Source of the DNA: Acetobacteraceae bacterium
GTDB lineage: Bacteria > Pseudomonadota > Alphaproteobacteria > Acetobacterales > Acetobacteraceae
Length of the DNA stretch: 64,000 nt
Direction: 5' to 3'
Assembly: GCA_025354865.1 (NCBI GenBank)
Contig: JANXMB010000170.1
Location: forward strand, 1 to 64,000
This document shows, in pieces, positions 17,895 to 25,770 of the stretch. The notes under the pieces were generated by a model that did no database searches, was not told where the DNA came from, and saw only the letters and a list, made by a program, of their open reading frames with translations. Position numbers and translations under genes: made by a program. Each line of letters opens with the position of its first letter. Position 1 is the stretch's first letter.

Positions 17895-18049
17895 GCGCGA
17901 TTCAGACCGCCGGCGATTTCACCTTCGGTCATCGCGCTCGTTTTTTGTTCGCGCGATTCAGACCTCCGGCGATTTCACCTTCGGTCATCGCGCTCGTTGT
18001 TTGTTCGCGCGATTCAGACCTCCGGCGATTTCACCTTCGGTCATCGCGC
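17895..18049 (-). repeat. Palindromic hairpin repeat family 1, three tandem copies (56-bp period)
   Basis: Three 43-bp units (17895-17937, 17951-17993, 18007-18049) are separated by 13-bp spacers, TCGTTTTTTGTTC and TCGTTGTTTGTTC. Each unit is bounded by GCGCGAT and ATCGCGC and has inner pairing GACC/GGTC and GGTG/CGCC when read on the minus strand. This is the same element as at 29.0, 31.3 and 59.8 kb. Here it lies between the divergent CoA-transferase and DUF1194 genes rather than after a stop codon. Confidence 0.9.
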
Positions 18050-18094
18050 TCTCGGCCGATATTCTGCCGTATTTGCCGATCACTCAAGACCCCC

Positions 18095-18703
18095 ATGGAC
18101 AGCGTGGCATTGGCAATGGTGCTGGCGGTGGACGGTTCCGCCAGCGTGACATACGACGAATTCGGCCTGATCGCGGGCGGCATGGCGGCGGCGTTGCGCG
18201 ATCCCGGCGTCGTTGCCGGCCTGACGCGGGCGCCGTGTTTGCTGTCGTTGCTGCTGTGGTCCGGCGTCGGCGCGCAGGAGGTGCTGACGGACTGGACCCG
18301 CATTGCCTCCCCCGCCGACCTCGCGGCATTCGCGGAGGAGGTCGATAACATGCCCCGGCTGGTCAAAGCCGGGGAAACCGCGATCGGGGAAGCGCTGTTG
18401 GCATCGCTGACCTTGCTGGCGCATCTGCCAGCGATCGCGCAACGCAGCATTGTGAACGTCATCGGCGACGGGCGATCGAATGCGGGCATTGCGCCGGGGC
18501 CGATCCGCGATCGCATGGCGGCGGCCGACATCACCATCAACGGCCTGTGCATTTTGCACGAGGAGCCGGACCTGCTGGTGTCCTACAACGCCGAGGTCAT
18601 CGGCGGTCCCGGCGCCTTCGCGGTGGTATGCCGCGATTACCCGGATTTCGAGGACGCAATGCGCCGCAAACTGGTGCGCGAGATCGGGGAAAAGCTAGTT
18701 TGA
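18095..18703 (+). CDS. DUF1194 (von Willebrand factor A-like) protein
   Basis: The track ORF starts at 17831 and runs through the repeats. ATG 18095 gives a 202-residue protein that begins directly at the domain: VALAMVLAVDGSASV with a MIDAS-like DGSAS (13-17), LLLWSGVGAQEVLTDWTRI, IGEALLASLTLLAHLP, and VNVIGDGRSNAG. DUF1194 proteins have a vWA fold and usually carry a signal peptide. None is seen here, so either this copy is cytoplasmic or the true start is elsewhere. Function is unknown. It stands alone, with no chaperone ATPase of the MoxR type nearby. Confidence 0.8.
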   Translation: MDSVALAMVLAVDGSASVTYDEFGLIAGGMAAALRDPGVVAGLTRAPCLLSLLLWSGVGAQEVLTDWTRIASPADLAAFAEEVDNMPRLVKAGETAIGEALLASLTLLAHLPAIAQRSIVNVIGDGRSNAGIAPGPIRDRMAAADITINGLCILHEEPDLLVSYNAEVIGGPGAFAVVCRDYPDFEDAMRRKLVREIGEKLV

Positions 18704-18734
18704 GGGACGGCAGGCGGGGCCGGTTCGGCAGGTG

Positions 18735-19142
18735 CTAATCGTAAAACGATGCCGTATTGACTTCCGCCTCGTCGATAATGGCCTTCCCATCCTTCTCAAA
18801 ATGGCCGTTCACGACCATCGGGAAACTATCGGAGTCCTCGAAAGTGTCGTCGCCGTCGCCGTAACGCAGGATCACATACACTGTCGCCGCTGCGACAAAG
18901 CGCCCCTCGTCAAGCTCGAAAATACCCTCCGGAACCGCATCGATGCCGTCGATGCCGGTGTTCCGAGATAGGGCATTCAGGTCGTCCCATGCCGATTCCT
19001 GGGTAATGTCCAAGGCGCCGATGGCATCGATTACAGCAGCGCGCCTATCGAGGTTGTCGAACGGACGCATGACGACCGGCCGCGTGGGTTTCGAAGCGGC
19101 TTTTCCAGATGCTGCGTCGTCGATGGCAACAGAGTTCGTCAT
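18735..19142 (-). CDS. Uncharacterised acidic protein, partner gene of FRG protein
   Basis: The 135-residue protein has a disordered Ala/Ser/Lys-rich N-terminus (about 1-25), then MRPFDNLDRRAAVIDAIGAL. An acidic C-terminal half looks beta-rich: EGRFVAAATVYVILRYGDG, DSDSFPMVVNGHFEKDGK. I do not recognise the family. Its ATG lies 4 bp after the FRG gene stop, so the two form an operon and probably function together. The absence of signal peptide and membrane segments indicates a cytoplasmic protein. An antitoxin or partner role is possible but speculative. Confidence 0.75.
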   Translation of the reverse strand: MTNSVAIDDAASGKAASKPTRPVVMRPFDNLDRRAAVIDAIGALDITQESAWDDLNALSRNTGIDGIDAVPEGIFELDEGRFVAAATVYVILRYGDGDDTFEDSDSFPMVVNGHFEKDGKAIIDEAEVNTASFYD

Positions 19143-19146
19143 TCGA

Positions 19147-19905
19147 TTACCTCACTGCTCCCAAACCGATCATCGCAGCATATTGCCACTTCAATCGACC
19201 GCACAATCCGTCGAGGCCACCTTTGATACGTTGGTCGTCGATGCCCAGATAAAAGAGTCGCCGCCTAAAATATCTCCGCAACGGGCCTGGAATATCGAAA
19301 ATATCCTGCTTGTTTGCCTCGGCCAAGGGCGGGACCCAGGGTTCGTTTGGAGCCGGATGAACGCTGAAAAGGCTATTCTGGGCGGTAATCCGGGTCGTCA
19401 AAGATCGTGGCATTAAGAACCCAACCGACGGCCGCGTGAAAGGGTCAGGATCTTGCTTTGGATCGATGACATCCTTCGCTGACACCCGCCATGCAACCAC
19501 CCGCGCCGGAACACGGTCGGCGTTTTTTCGACCGTTGACGGATGCTGGATCGGCCATCTCAGGTTCCGCACAAACCGCGAAATAGGCCGCCACGAGCGGA
19601 TTGGTGGTCCAATCCAGAAGCCGGGTCGGCAAACCGTGATGTTGCGCCAACGCCAGCAGGTCCCAGTCCGAATGGGTATCGGTGCCGACAAATTCGCTGG
19701 CCCGTCTTTCAAAAATCTCGAGGAGCGTCTTTTCGTGTACCGGGTTGTATTGAGGCACACGTCCCGCACCGGCTATGAGTTTGAACCTGCTGTCGCCAAG
19801 GCCGCGATAGACCCACCGCGCATCGTCGTGCCGATCGACCCAGGTCATGAACGCCGCCCAGACAGCGGGGCGATTTGGTCTCAAGGCATTCAGACTATCC
19901 GACAT
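19147..19905 (-). CDS. FRG-domain protein
   Basis: The 252-residue protein has the FRG domain at about residues 25-140: WVYRGLGDSRFKL (the RG motif that helps name the family) and LLALAQHHGLPTRLLDWTTN followed by PLVAAYFAV, the most conserved block. The C-terminal part (FDIPGPLRRYFRRRLFYLGI) also fits the family, which is often found in mobile or defence-linked contexts but has no firmly known activity. It is the first gene of a two-gene cassette with the acidic protein downstream. The pair sits between unrelated housekeeping genes, as an inserted cassette would. Confidence 0.82.
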   Translation of the reverse strand: MSDSLNALRPNRPAVWAAFMTWVDRHDDARWVYRGLGDSRFKLIAGAGRVPQYNPVHEKTLLEIFERRASEFVGTDTHSDWDLLALAQHHGLPTRLLDWTTNPLVAAYFAVCAEPEMADPASVNGRKNADRVPARVVAWRVSAKDVIDPKQDPDPFTRPSVGFLMPRSLTTRITAQNSLFSVHPAPNEPWVPPLAEANKQDIFDIPGPLRRYFRRRLFYLGIDDQRIKGGLDGLCGRLKWQYAAMIGLGAVR

Positions 19906-19930
19906 CGGTGTTCCTCACCCTGCCATTGCC

Positions 19931-21961
19931 CTAAACATCCAACTCCGCCACCGTTTTCGCGTTCTCCTGGATGAAGGCGAACCGCAGTTCCGGGCGGCGT
20001 CCCATCAAATTCTCCACCAGCGTGTTGGTCGCCGCGCGGTCTTCCGGCGCTGCTATCACCTTCAGCAAGGTGCGTTTGGACGGGTCCATGGTGGTTTCCT
20101 TCAACTGCGCGGGCGGCATTTCGCCCAGGCCCTTGAAGCGGCTGACCTCCACCTTGGAACCCGCCTTGAACTCCTTCTTGGTTTTACGCGCGAGGTCGTC
20201 GTCGTTCATGGCGTAGACCGATTTGGCGCCCTGGGTCAGCCGATACAGCGGCGGCTGCGCCAGATAGAGGTGACCGTTGCGCACGAGTTCCGGCAGTTCG
20301 CGATAGAAGAATGTCATCAGCAGGGATGCGATGTGCGCCCCGTCCACATCCGCGTCGGTCATGATGATCACCCGACCGTAGCGCAGCTTGGCACGATCGA
20401 AGCGATCGCCGACGCCGCAGCCCAGGGCCTCGATCAGGTCTTTCAACTCCTGATTGCCGCGCAGCTTGTCGGCCGATGCGCTGGCGACGTTCAGGATTTT
20501 CCCGCGCAACGGCAACACCGCCTGGGTTTCGCGGTTGCGGGCCTGCTTGGCGGAGCCGCCGGCCGAGTCGCCCTCGACCAGGAAGATTTCCGTCTCCGCG
20601 ACGTTGGACCGGCTGCAATCCGTCAGCTTGCCGGGCAGGCGCAGACGGCGGGTCGGCGATTTGCGGGCGGTGTCCTTGTTTTCCTTGCGGCGGATGCGGT
20701 CCTCGGCGCGCTCGATCACGAAAGCCAGCAGATTGTCGGCACTGGCCGGATTGCCGGCGAGGTAATGGTCGAAGCGATCGCGCAGGGCGGTTTCGACCAG
20801 CCTTGTGGCCTCGCCGCTGGTCAGTTTTTCCTTGGTCTGGCCTTGGAACTGGGGTTCGCGGATGAACACCGACAGTTTGGCCGCCATGGGTTCCAGCACG
20901 TCGTCGGCGGTAATCTGGGCGGCGCGCTTGTTGCCCCGTTGCTCCCCCCAGGCGCGCAACCCCTTGACCAGCGCGTTGCGGTAGCCGGTTTCATGGGTGC
21001 CGCCCAGCGGTGTGGGTACCGTGTTGCAATAGGAGTGCAGGAAGCCGTCGTTGCCCTCCAACCAGATGGTGGCCCATTCGACGCGGCCGGTGGCTTCCCC
21101 CGGCAGATTGGCCTCCCCCGACCAGATCTGCGGCAGGACGCGGGTGTTGCCGGCGATATCGGCTTCCAAACTGTCCTTCAGGCCGCCGGGGAAGTGCAGC
21201 ACCGCTTCGGTTGGGGTTTCGTCGTCGATCAGCCGGCGATCGCAGGACCAGCGGATTTCCACCCCGCGGAACAGGTAGGCTTTGGACCGGCAGAGCTTGA
21301 ACAGCCGAGCGGGTTTGAATGTCAGCGGGCCGAAGATGGACGTATCGGGCTTGAACCGCACCGTCGTCCCTCGCCGGTTATGCACCGGCCCGGCATTCGT
21401 CAGCTTGGTTTGCGGCTGGCCCAGCGCATAGCGCTGCTTCCAAAGGATGCGGTCGCGGGCAACTTCGACTTCCAGAGTTTCCGACAGCGCGTTGACCACG
21501 GAACTGCCGACGCCGTGCAGACCGCCCGAGGTTTCGTACACCTTGCCGCCGAATTTGCCACCGGAATGCAAGGTCGTAAGGATGACTTCCAACGCGCTGA
21601 GGTGCTTGAACTTGGGATGCGCATCGACGGGAATGCCGCGGCCGTTGTCGCGGACGGTCAGGAAATTGTCCGGCTCCATCCCGACTTCGATGAAGCTGGC
21701 GTGGCCGGCGACGGCTTCGTCCATCGCGTTATCGACGATTTCGGCGGCGAGGTGATGCATCGCGTTCTCGTCGGTGCCGCCAATATACATACCCGGGCGG
21801 CGGCGGACGGGCTCCAGCCCTTCCAGCACCTCGATATCTTTGGCGGAATAGTCGCCGGTTGCCGGTGCGTCGGCTTTGCCGGTCCGCAGCGGTGGTTCGG
21901 CGGCTTTGGCGGGCTTACGCGCGGCGGGCTTTGCAGAACCCGAACCAAACAAGTCGTTCAT
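19931..21961 (-). CDS. parE: DNA topoisomerase IV subunit B
   Basis: The 676-residue GHKL-ATPase and TOPRIM protein has YSAKDIEVLEGLEPVRRRPG, the ATP-binding motifs EIVDNAMDEA and DNGRGIPVD, GGLHGVGSSVVNAL, TOPRIM signatures LVEGDSAGGSAKQAR and MTDADVDGAHIASLL, and the C-terminal SRFKGLGEMPPAQL. With ParA-type subunit ParC it decatenates daughter chromosomes. The shorter Lys/Ala-rich N-terminal tail and the start MNDLFGSGS are typical of alphaproteobacterial ParE. GyrB is less likely because of length and context. The long plus-strand ORF over this gene is a shadow. Confidence 0.96.
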   Translation of the reverse strand: MNDLFGSGSAKPAARKPAKAAEPPLRTGKADAPATGDYSAKDIEVLEGLEPVRRRPGMYIGGTDENAMHHLAAEIVDNAMDEAVAGHASFIEVGMEPDNFLTVRDNGRGIPVDAHPKFKHLSALEVILTTLHSGGKFGGKVYETSGGLHGVGSSVVNALSETLEVEVARDRILWKQRYALGQPQTKLTNAGPVHNRRGTTVRFKPDTSIFGPLTFKPARLFKLCRSKAYLFRGVEIRWSCDRRLIDDETPTEAVLHFPGGLKDSLEADIAGNTRVLPQIWSGEANLPGEATGRVEWATIWLEGNDGFLHSYCNTVPTPLGGTHETGYRNALVKGLRAWGEQRGNKRAAQITADDVLEPMAAKLSVFIREPQFQGQTKEKLTSGEATRLVETALRDRFDHYLAGNPASADNLLAFVIERAEDRIRRKENKDTARKSPTRRLRLPGKLTDCSRSNVAETEIFLVEGDSAGGSAKQARNRETQAVLPLRGKILNVASASADKLRGNQELKDLIEALGCGVGDRFDRAKLRYGRVIIMTDADVDGAHIASLLMTFFYRELPELVRNGHLYLAQPPLYRLTQGAKSVYAMNDDDLARKTKKEFKAGSKVEVSRFKGLGEMPPAQLKETTMDPSKRTLLKVIAAPEDRAATNTLVENLMGRRPELRFAFIQENAKTVAELDV

Positions 21962-22020
21962 AGTCTGTTCCCGAATTACCGCCGCAACCTACTAGCGGGG
22001 CGGGAGTCCTGGCAATGGTA

Positions 22021-22052
22021 ATCGGGGGCAATCGGAATCGGGGGCAATCGGA
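22021..22052. repeat. Short direct repeat, 16 bp x 2
   Basis: ATCGGGGGCAATCGGA is present twice in tandem in the 129-bp gap between parE and the phospholipid methyltransferase gene, followed by a partial third copy. It is probably a slippage product. No function is apparent. Confidence 0.7.
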
Positions 22053-22090
22053 ATCGGCGGCCGGCGCCAACGTCCCGCAACCCTGGCCCG

Positions 22091-22675
22091 CTACAGCGGC
22101 CGGTAGCGCCAGATGCTCGCCGGCGGCAGGTTCAGCGGCGTCCAGACCTCCCGCTTGGCCGACAGGCCCAGTTTTTGTGCTGGCAACGGGGAGGTGATGC
22201 AGTAACTGAACAGCAGAAACCCCCGCCCCGGCGCGACCTTGGCCATCGCCGCGACGAAGCGTTGCTGGTCCGCGAAGGGCAGCAGCACCAGCGGAATGCC
22301 GCAGATCACCGTTTCGATCCGCCCGGCGAAGCGCTCCGGCAGGTGGTCCGCCAGCGTGCGCGCGTCGCACTCCAGCACCTCCACCCCGCGCAGAGTGCCG
22401 CGCAGATGGTTGGCCAGATCGGGGTCGATTTCCAGTGCGACCAGCCGATCCGGCGGCAATCCGGCGTCCAGGAACGCCCGCGAGATCACCCCGGTACCGG
22501 CGCCGAGTTCCAGCACGACCCCATCCTCGCGCGGCCAGCCGACCCGCGCCATGTGTTTGCATAGCGTGGCCGAGGACGGGACAACCGAACCCATGCGCAG
22601 CGGATGGGCCAGCCAGCGGCGGACGAACAGGGGCACACCGCTTTCGGCGGCGCGATCGGCGAATGCTCCGTTCAT
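22091..22675 (-). CDS. Phospholipid N-methyltransferase-like SAM methyltransferase
   Basis: The track shows a 548-residue ORF from 23737, but its first two thirds are antisense to, or out of frame with, a glycosyltransferase gene. ATG 22675 overlaps that gene's stop (ATGA) and yields 194 residues. The protein has RWLAHPLRMGSVVPSSATL, motif I VVLELGAGTGVISRAFL, acidic LVALEIDPDLA, and ETVICGIPLVLLPF, matching PmtA-type phosphatidylethanolamine N-methyltransferases. It probably methylates an aminolipid at the membrane. It is the last gene of an apparent envelope-lipid operon. Confidence 0.82.
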   Translation of the reverse strand: MNGAFADRAAESGVPLFVRRWLAHPLRMGSVVPSSATLCKHMARVGWPREDGVVLELGAGTGVISRAFLDAGLPPDRLVALEIDPDLANHLRGTLRGVEVLECDARTLADHLPERFAGRIETVICGIPLVLLPFADQQRFVAAMAKVAPGRGFLLFSYCITSPLPAQKLGLSAKREVWTPLNLPPASIWRYRPL

Positions 22676-23727
22676 GGATCCCCCACGGTGTCTTGCCGGA
22701 CCGCCATCAGCGGCACGAGGTGCGATAGAAAGGTCTCGGCGCAGGCGCGCCAGGAATAGGTCTCGGCATGGCGGCGGCAGGCTTGCCGGTCGGCCGACAG
22801 CGCGCGCAGGGCGGCCGCGCGCAGGTCGGTATCGACCGCGCCCACGATCCCGTCGGCGCCGATCAGCACATCCTTGGGGCCGGTGACCGGATAGGCGGCG
22901 ACCGGCGTGCCGCAGGCCAGGGATTCCAGGATCACCAGCCCGAATGTGTCGGTCAACGACGGGAAGACGAACACATCGGCTGCGGCGTAGGCCCGAGCGA
23001 GGGCCTCCCCATGCTTGGGGCCGGTGAAGTGGACGTTGGGGTAATCGCGCTGGTATTTCGCCAGCAGCGGGCCGCCGCCGACCACCACTTTCGATCCTGG
23101 CAAATCCAGATCGAGGAAGGCCGCGATATTCTTCTCCACCGCGATCCGCCCGATATGGATGAAAATCGGGCGCGGCAGATCGAATTCCTCCCGCGGTTCG
23201 GGTTTGAACAGCGCCAAATCCACCCCGCGCGACCAGGCCCGGATGTTGCGGAAGCCGCGCCCGGCCAGTTCGTCGCGCAACGATGCGGTGGCGACCATGG
23301 TGCCGTGCCCGGCGCCGTGGAAGCGGCGCATCCAGGCGTAGATCGGGCGCACGGGAATGCCGGTGCGGGCTTTGACGTATTCGGCGAAGCGGGTGTGGAA
23401 CGCGGTGGTGAAGGCGAAGCCGGTGCGCTTCGCCCAACGCCGCGCCGCCAGCCCCAGCGGGCCTTCCGTTGCGATATGCAGCGCGTCGGGGCGAAACGCC
23501 TCGATCATGCGGATCAACCGGCGGGCGGGCAGCAGCGACAGCGCGATGTCGGGGTAGGTGGGGCAGGGGACGGTGCGGAATCGGTTGGGGCCGATCACAT
23601 CCACCTCGTGCCCCATATCGCGCAATTCGCCGGCAAGGGTGGTCAGGGTGCGGACAACGCCGTTCACCTGGGGCTGCCAGGCGTCCGAGACGATCAAAAT
23701 CCGGTGCGAGGGCGCTGCTGGCAACAT
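22672..23727 (-). CDS. GT4-family glycosyltransferase (mannosyl/glucosyl lipid type)
   Basis: The 351-residue GT-B glycosyltransferase has an N-terminal DAWQPQVNGVVRTL acceptor-domain motif, TAFHTRFAEYV, a C-terminal nucleotide-sugar domain with GRIAVEKNI, and VFPSLTDTFGLVILESLACGTPV, which carries the conserved Glu pair region. It resembles the MgtA/SqdX-like group that makes glycolipids from diacylglycerol or GDP-mannose substrates. It is flanked by an LpxH-like phosphoesterase gene upstream and overlaps the phospholipid methyltransferase gene downstream, so a membrane-lipid acceptor is likely. The sugar donor is undetermined. Confidence 0.87.
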   Translation of the reverse strand: MLPAAPSHRILIVSDAWQPQVNGVVRTLTTLAGELRDMGHEVDVIGPNRFRTVPCPTYPDIALSLLPARRLIRMIEAFRPDALHIATEGPLGLAARRWAKRTGFAFTTAFHTRFAEYVKARTGIPVRPIYAWMRRFHGAGHGTMVATASLRDELAGRGFRNIRAWSRGVDLALFKPEPREEFDLPRPIFIHIGRIAVEKNIAAFLDLDLPGSKVVVGGGPLLAKYQRDYPNVHFTGPKHGEALARAYAAADVFVFPSLTDTFGLVILESLACGTPVAAYPVTGPKDVLIGADGIVGAVDTDLRAAALRALSADRQACRRHAETYSWRACAETFLSHLVPLMAVRQDTVGDP

Positions 23728-23764
23728 ATCGGCGCAATCCGCGAGGGAACCGTGGGGGATGAGG

Positions 23765-24649
23765 TCAGGCAGCGGCCGGGACCCTGCTATGGGTCGGCTG
23801 GAAGAACGACAGGCGGTTGAGCGCCGCCCAATCGATCAATTCCAGGCGGCCGTCGTGGTGTTCGACCAGGGCCGTGCAGCTTTCGACCCAATCGCCGTCG
23901 TTCAAATACAGCACGCCATCGATCTCCCGCATTTCCGCATGGTGGATGTGGCCGCAGACCACGCCGTCGAAGCCGCGTCGCCGGGCTTCGTTCGCGAGTG
24001 CGGCCTCAAAACGATCGATCGCTTTGACCGCGCCTTTGACCTGCCGTTTCAACCAGGCGGACAACGACCAATAGGGGTAGCCGAACTGGCGGCGGATGGC
24101 GTTGAACCAGCGGTTCGTTACTAAGGCGAACGTATAGGCGCTGTCGCCCAAAATCGCCAGGAACTTGGCATACCGCACCACGCTGTCGAACGCGTCGCCA
24201 TGCGTCACCAGCAGGCGTTTGCCGTCGGCGGTGATGTGCGTTGCCTCGGCCCGCAATTTGATGCCGGCGATTTCCAGGCCCAACGGCAACCAGGCGCGAA
24301 ACATCTCGTCGTGGTTGCCGGGGATATAAACCACATCGGTCCCGCCGCGTGCTTTCAGCAATATCTGCCGCAGCACCTCGTCGTGGCTGTCGTCCCAGTA
24401 CCAGGATTTGCGCAGCCGCCAGCCATCGACGATATCGCCGACCAAATAAAGCGTGTCGCAGCTTGTCTGGCGCAGAAAATCGGCCAGAAACGCGCTGCGG
24501 CAGCCACGTGTGCCCAAATGCGTGTCCGATATGAAGACGCATCGGTAGTCGCGGCCCGAGGCCATTTCATTGAGAGCGTTCATGCAAGGCGCATGTAATA
24601 GGGCCGAATCCGTCGATGGAAAGTGAACGTTGAGTGACGCAGCGTTCAT
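23765..24649 (-). CDS. UDP-2,3-diacylglucosamine pyrophosphatase-like metallophosphoesterase
   Basis: This calcineurin-like phosphoesterase has all metal-binding motifs: FISDTHLGTRG, LVGDIVDGWRLRKSW, YIPGNHDEMFR, LVTHGDAFD and VCGHIHHAEM. The DGWRLRKSWYWD region is typical of the LpxH-like or LpxI-replacing group. Members cleave UDP-2,3-diacylglucosamine in lipid A synthesis, although some act on other phospholipids or nucleotides. Three starts are possible (24649, 24583, 24565). The domain begins just after the last, and the shorter forms fit relatives better. It is the first gene of the leftward lipid cluster. Confidence 0.85.
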   Translation of the reverse strand: MNAASLNVHFPSTDSALLHAPCMNALNEMASGRDYRCVFISDTHLGTRGCRSAFLADFLRQTSCDTLYLVGDIVDGWRLRKSWYWDDSHDEVLRQILLKARGGTDVVYIPGNHDEMFRAWLPLGLEIAGIKLRAEATHITADGKRLLVTHGDAFDSVVRYAKFLAILGDSAYTFALVTNRWFNAIRRQFGYPYWSLSAWLKRQVKGAVKAIDRFEAALANEARRRGFDGVVCGHIHHAEMREIDGVLYLNDGDWVESCTALVEHHDGRLELIDWAALNRLSFFQPTHSRVPAAA

Positions 24650-24777
24650 CTGCGTCGTCTGTTCAATGTTTTTATACTGTCAATTGTCTGTCACGCGAAT
24701 AACATGCGACCTGGCGCACAAGCACTCGTTTACAGGCAAATAAGGATACCGATTCGAATGCTCGCCGGCGCCGCCCC

Positions 24778-25647
24778 GTGCTGATCGTGTTCAACCCCAC
24801 CGCCGGGCGGCGCCGGGCGGCCCTGCTGTGGCGCGTGCTCGACGTGTTGGTGGCCAATGGCGTGCGCCTCGACCTCATGGAAACCATCCGCCCCGGCCAT
24901 GCCGAAGACCTTGCTCGGGATGCCGCCGAGCGGGGCGAGAAATTGGTCGTGGCCGCCGGCGGCGACGGCACCATCGCCGAGGTGGCCAACGGTCTCATGG
25001 GCAGCGCCACCTGTCTGGGCGTCATTCCGCTCGGCACCGCCAACGTATTAGCGCACGAGTTGGATCTGCCGTTCGCACCGCGCGCCGTCGCGGCCGCTTT
25101 GGCGTTCGGGCGCACCCGAGCGATCTGGCCCGGCATCGCCAGCCAGGGCGAATCGCAACGGTTGTTCGTGCAGATGCTGGGCGCCGGCTTCGATGCCCAT
25201 ATTGTGCACAGCATGCCGTTGCCGCTGAAACGAGTCCTCGGGCGCGGCGCCTATGTCGTGCAGACGCTGCGCCAGTTGCTGCAATACGATTATACCCCGA
25301 TCCCGATCCGCCTGGACGGGCAGGACACCCAAGCGGCCAGCGCGATCGTCAGCAAAGGCCGCCTGTACGCCGGCAAATATCTGCTGGCGCCCGATGCCGA
25401 GCCAAGCCGCCCCGGGTTTTCGGTGGTGCTGTTCGATCGTTACGGACCGGGGATAACGCTGCTATACGGCGCGGCCTTGCCGCTGCACCGGTTGGGGCGG
25501 GCGCCGGGGGTGCGGCATATCCGCGCGCACCGGGTGGAGTTCGTGGGGAATAGTCCGGTGCCGGTGCAGACGGATGGCGACAAAGCCGGCTTCACCCCGC
25601 TGACGATCGTCGACGCCCCCGGGCCGATCCAGGTGGTTGTGGGATAA
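24778..25647 (+). CDS. Diacylglycerol kinase-like lipid kinase
   Basis: The 289-residue DAGK-catalytic-fold protein starts at GTG. It contains LIVFNPTAGRRR, VVAAGGDGTIAEVANGL (the nucleotide-binding GGDGT), LGVIPLGTANVLAHELDLP, and a C-terminal beta-sandwich region with VEFVGNSPVPVQTDGD. These enzymes phosphorylate diacylglycerol or related lipids. It is divergent from the LpxH-like gene across 128 bp, so it completes an envelope-lipid neighbourhood. No in-frame ATG lies just upstream, and the family N-terminus supports the GTG or a nearby non-ATG start. Confidence 0.88.
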   Translation: MLIVFNPTAGRRRAALLWRVLDVLVANGVRLDLMETIRPGHAEDLARDAAERGEKLVVAAGGDGTIAEVANGLMGSATCLGVIPLGTANVLAHELDLPFAPRAVAAALAFGRTRAIWPGIASQGESQRLFVQMLGAGFDAHIVHSMPLPLKRVLGRGAYVVQTLRQLLQYDYTPIPIRLDGQDTQAASAIVSKGRLYAGKYLLAPDAEPSRPGFSVVLFDRYGPGITLLYGAALPLHRLGRAPGVRHIRAHRVEFVGNSPVPVQTDGDKAGFTPLTIVDAPGPIQVVVG

Positions 25648-25684
25648 TCCGCGACCGGGCCGGAATGGCGACAAACGATACGAA

Positions 25685-25735
25685 AATATTTTTGTGTTAC
25701 GGTCGATTTCTTAATATTTTGTTAAGCTTTCATCT
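25685..25735 (+). promoter_or_regulatory. AT-rich leader with possible promoter for TRAP-binding protein/MCP genes
   Basis: A conspicuously AT-rich stretch in an otherwise GC-rich sequence contains TAATAT (25712-25717) as a possible -10 box. A good -35 box is not evident. The TAGGAG ribosome-binding site follows, ahead of ATG 25771. Confidence 0.35.
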
Positions 25736-25770
25736 CGATAGTGCCTCCATCGTTTAGGAGACACAGGCTG

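Noticed and set aside
17895-18049. CRISPR array
   Set aside because: The three units are palindromic and separated by near-identical 13-bp spacers, with no cas genes; this is a tandem hairpin repeat.
19847-22021. 724-aa plus-strand ORF
   Set aside because: Antisense to parE, which has full TOPRIM and ATPase signatures.
22676-23737. N-terminal extension of the phospholipid methyltransferase ORF
   Set aside because: It runs through the glycosyltransferase gene in another frame; the ATGA overlap fixes the start at 22675.
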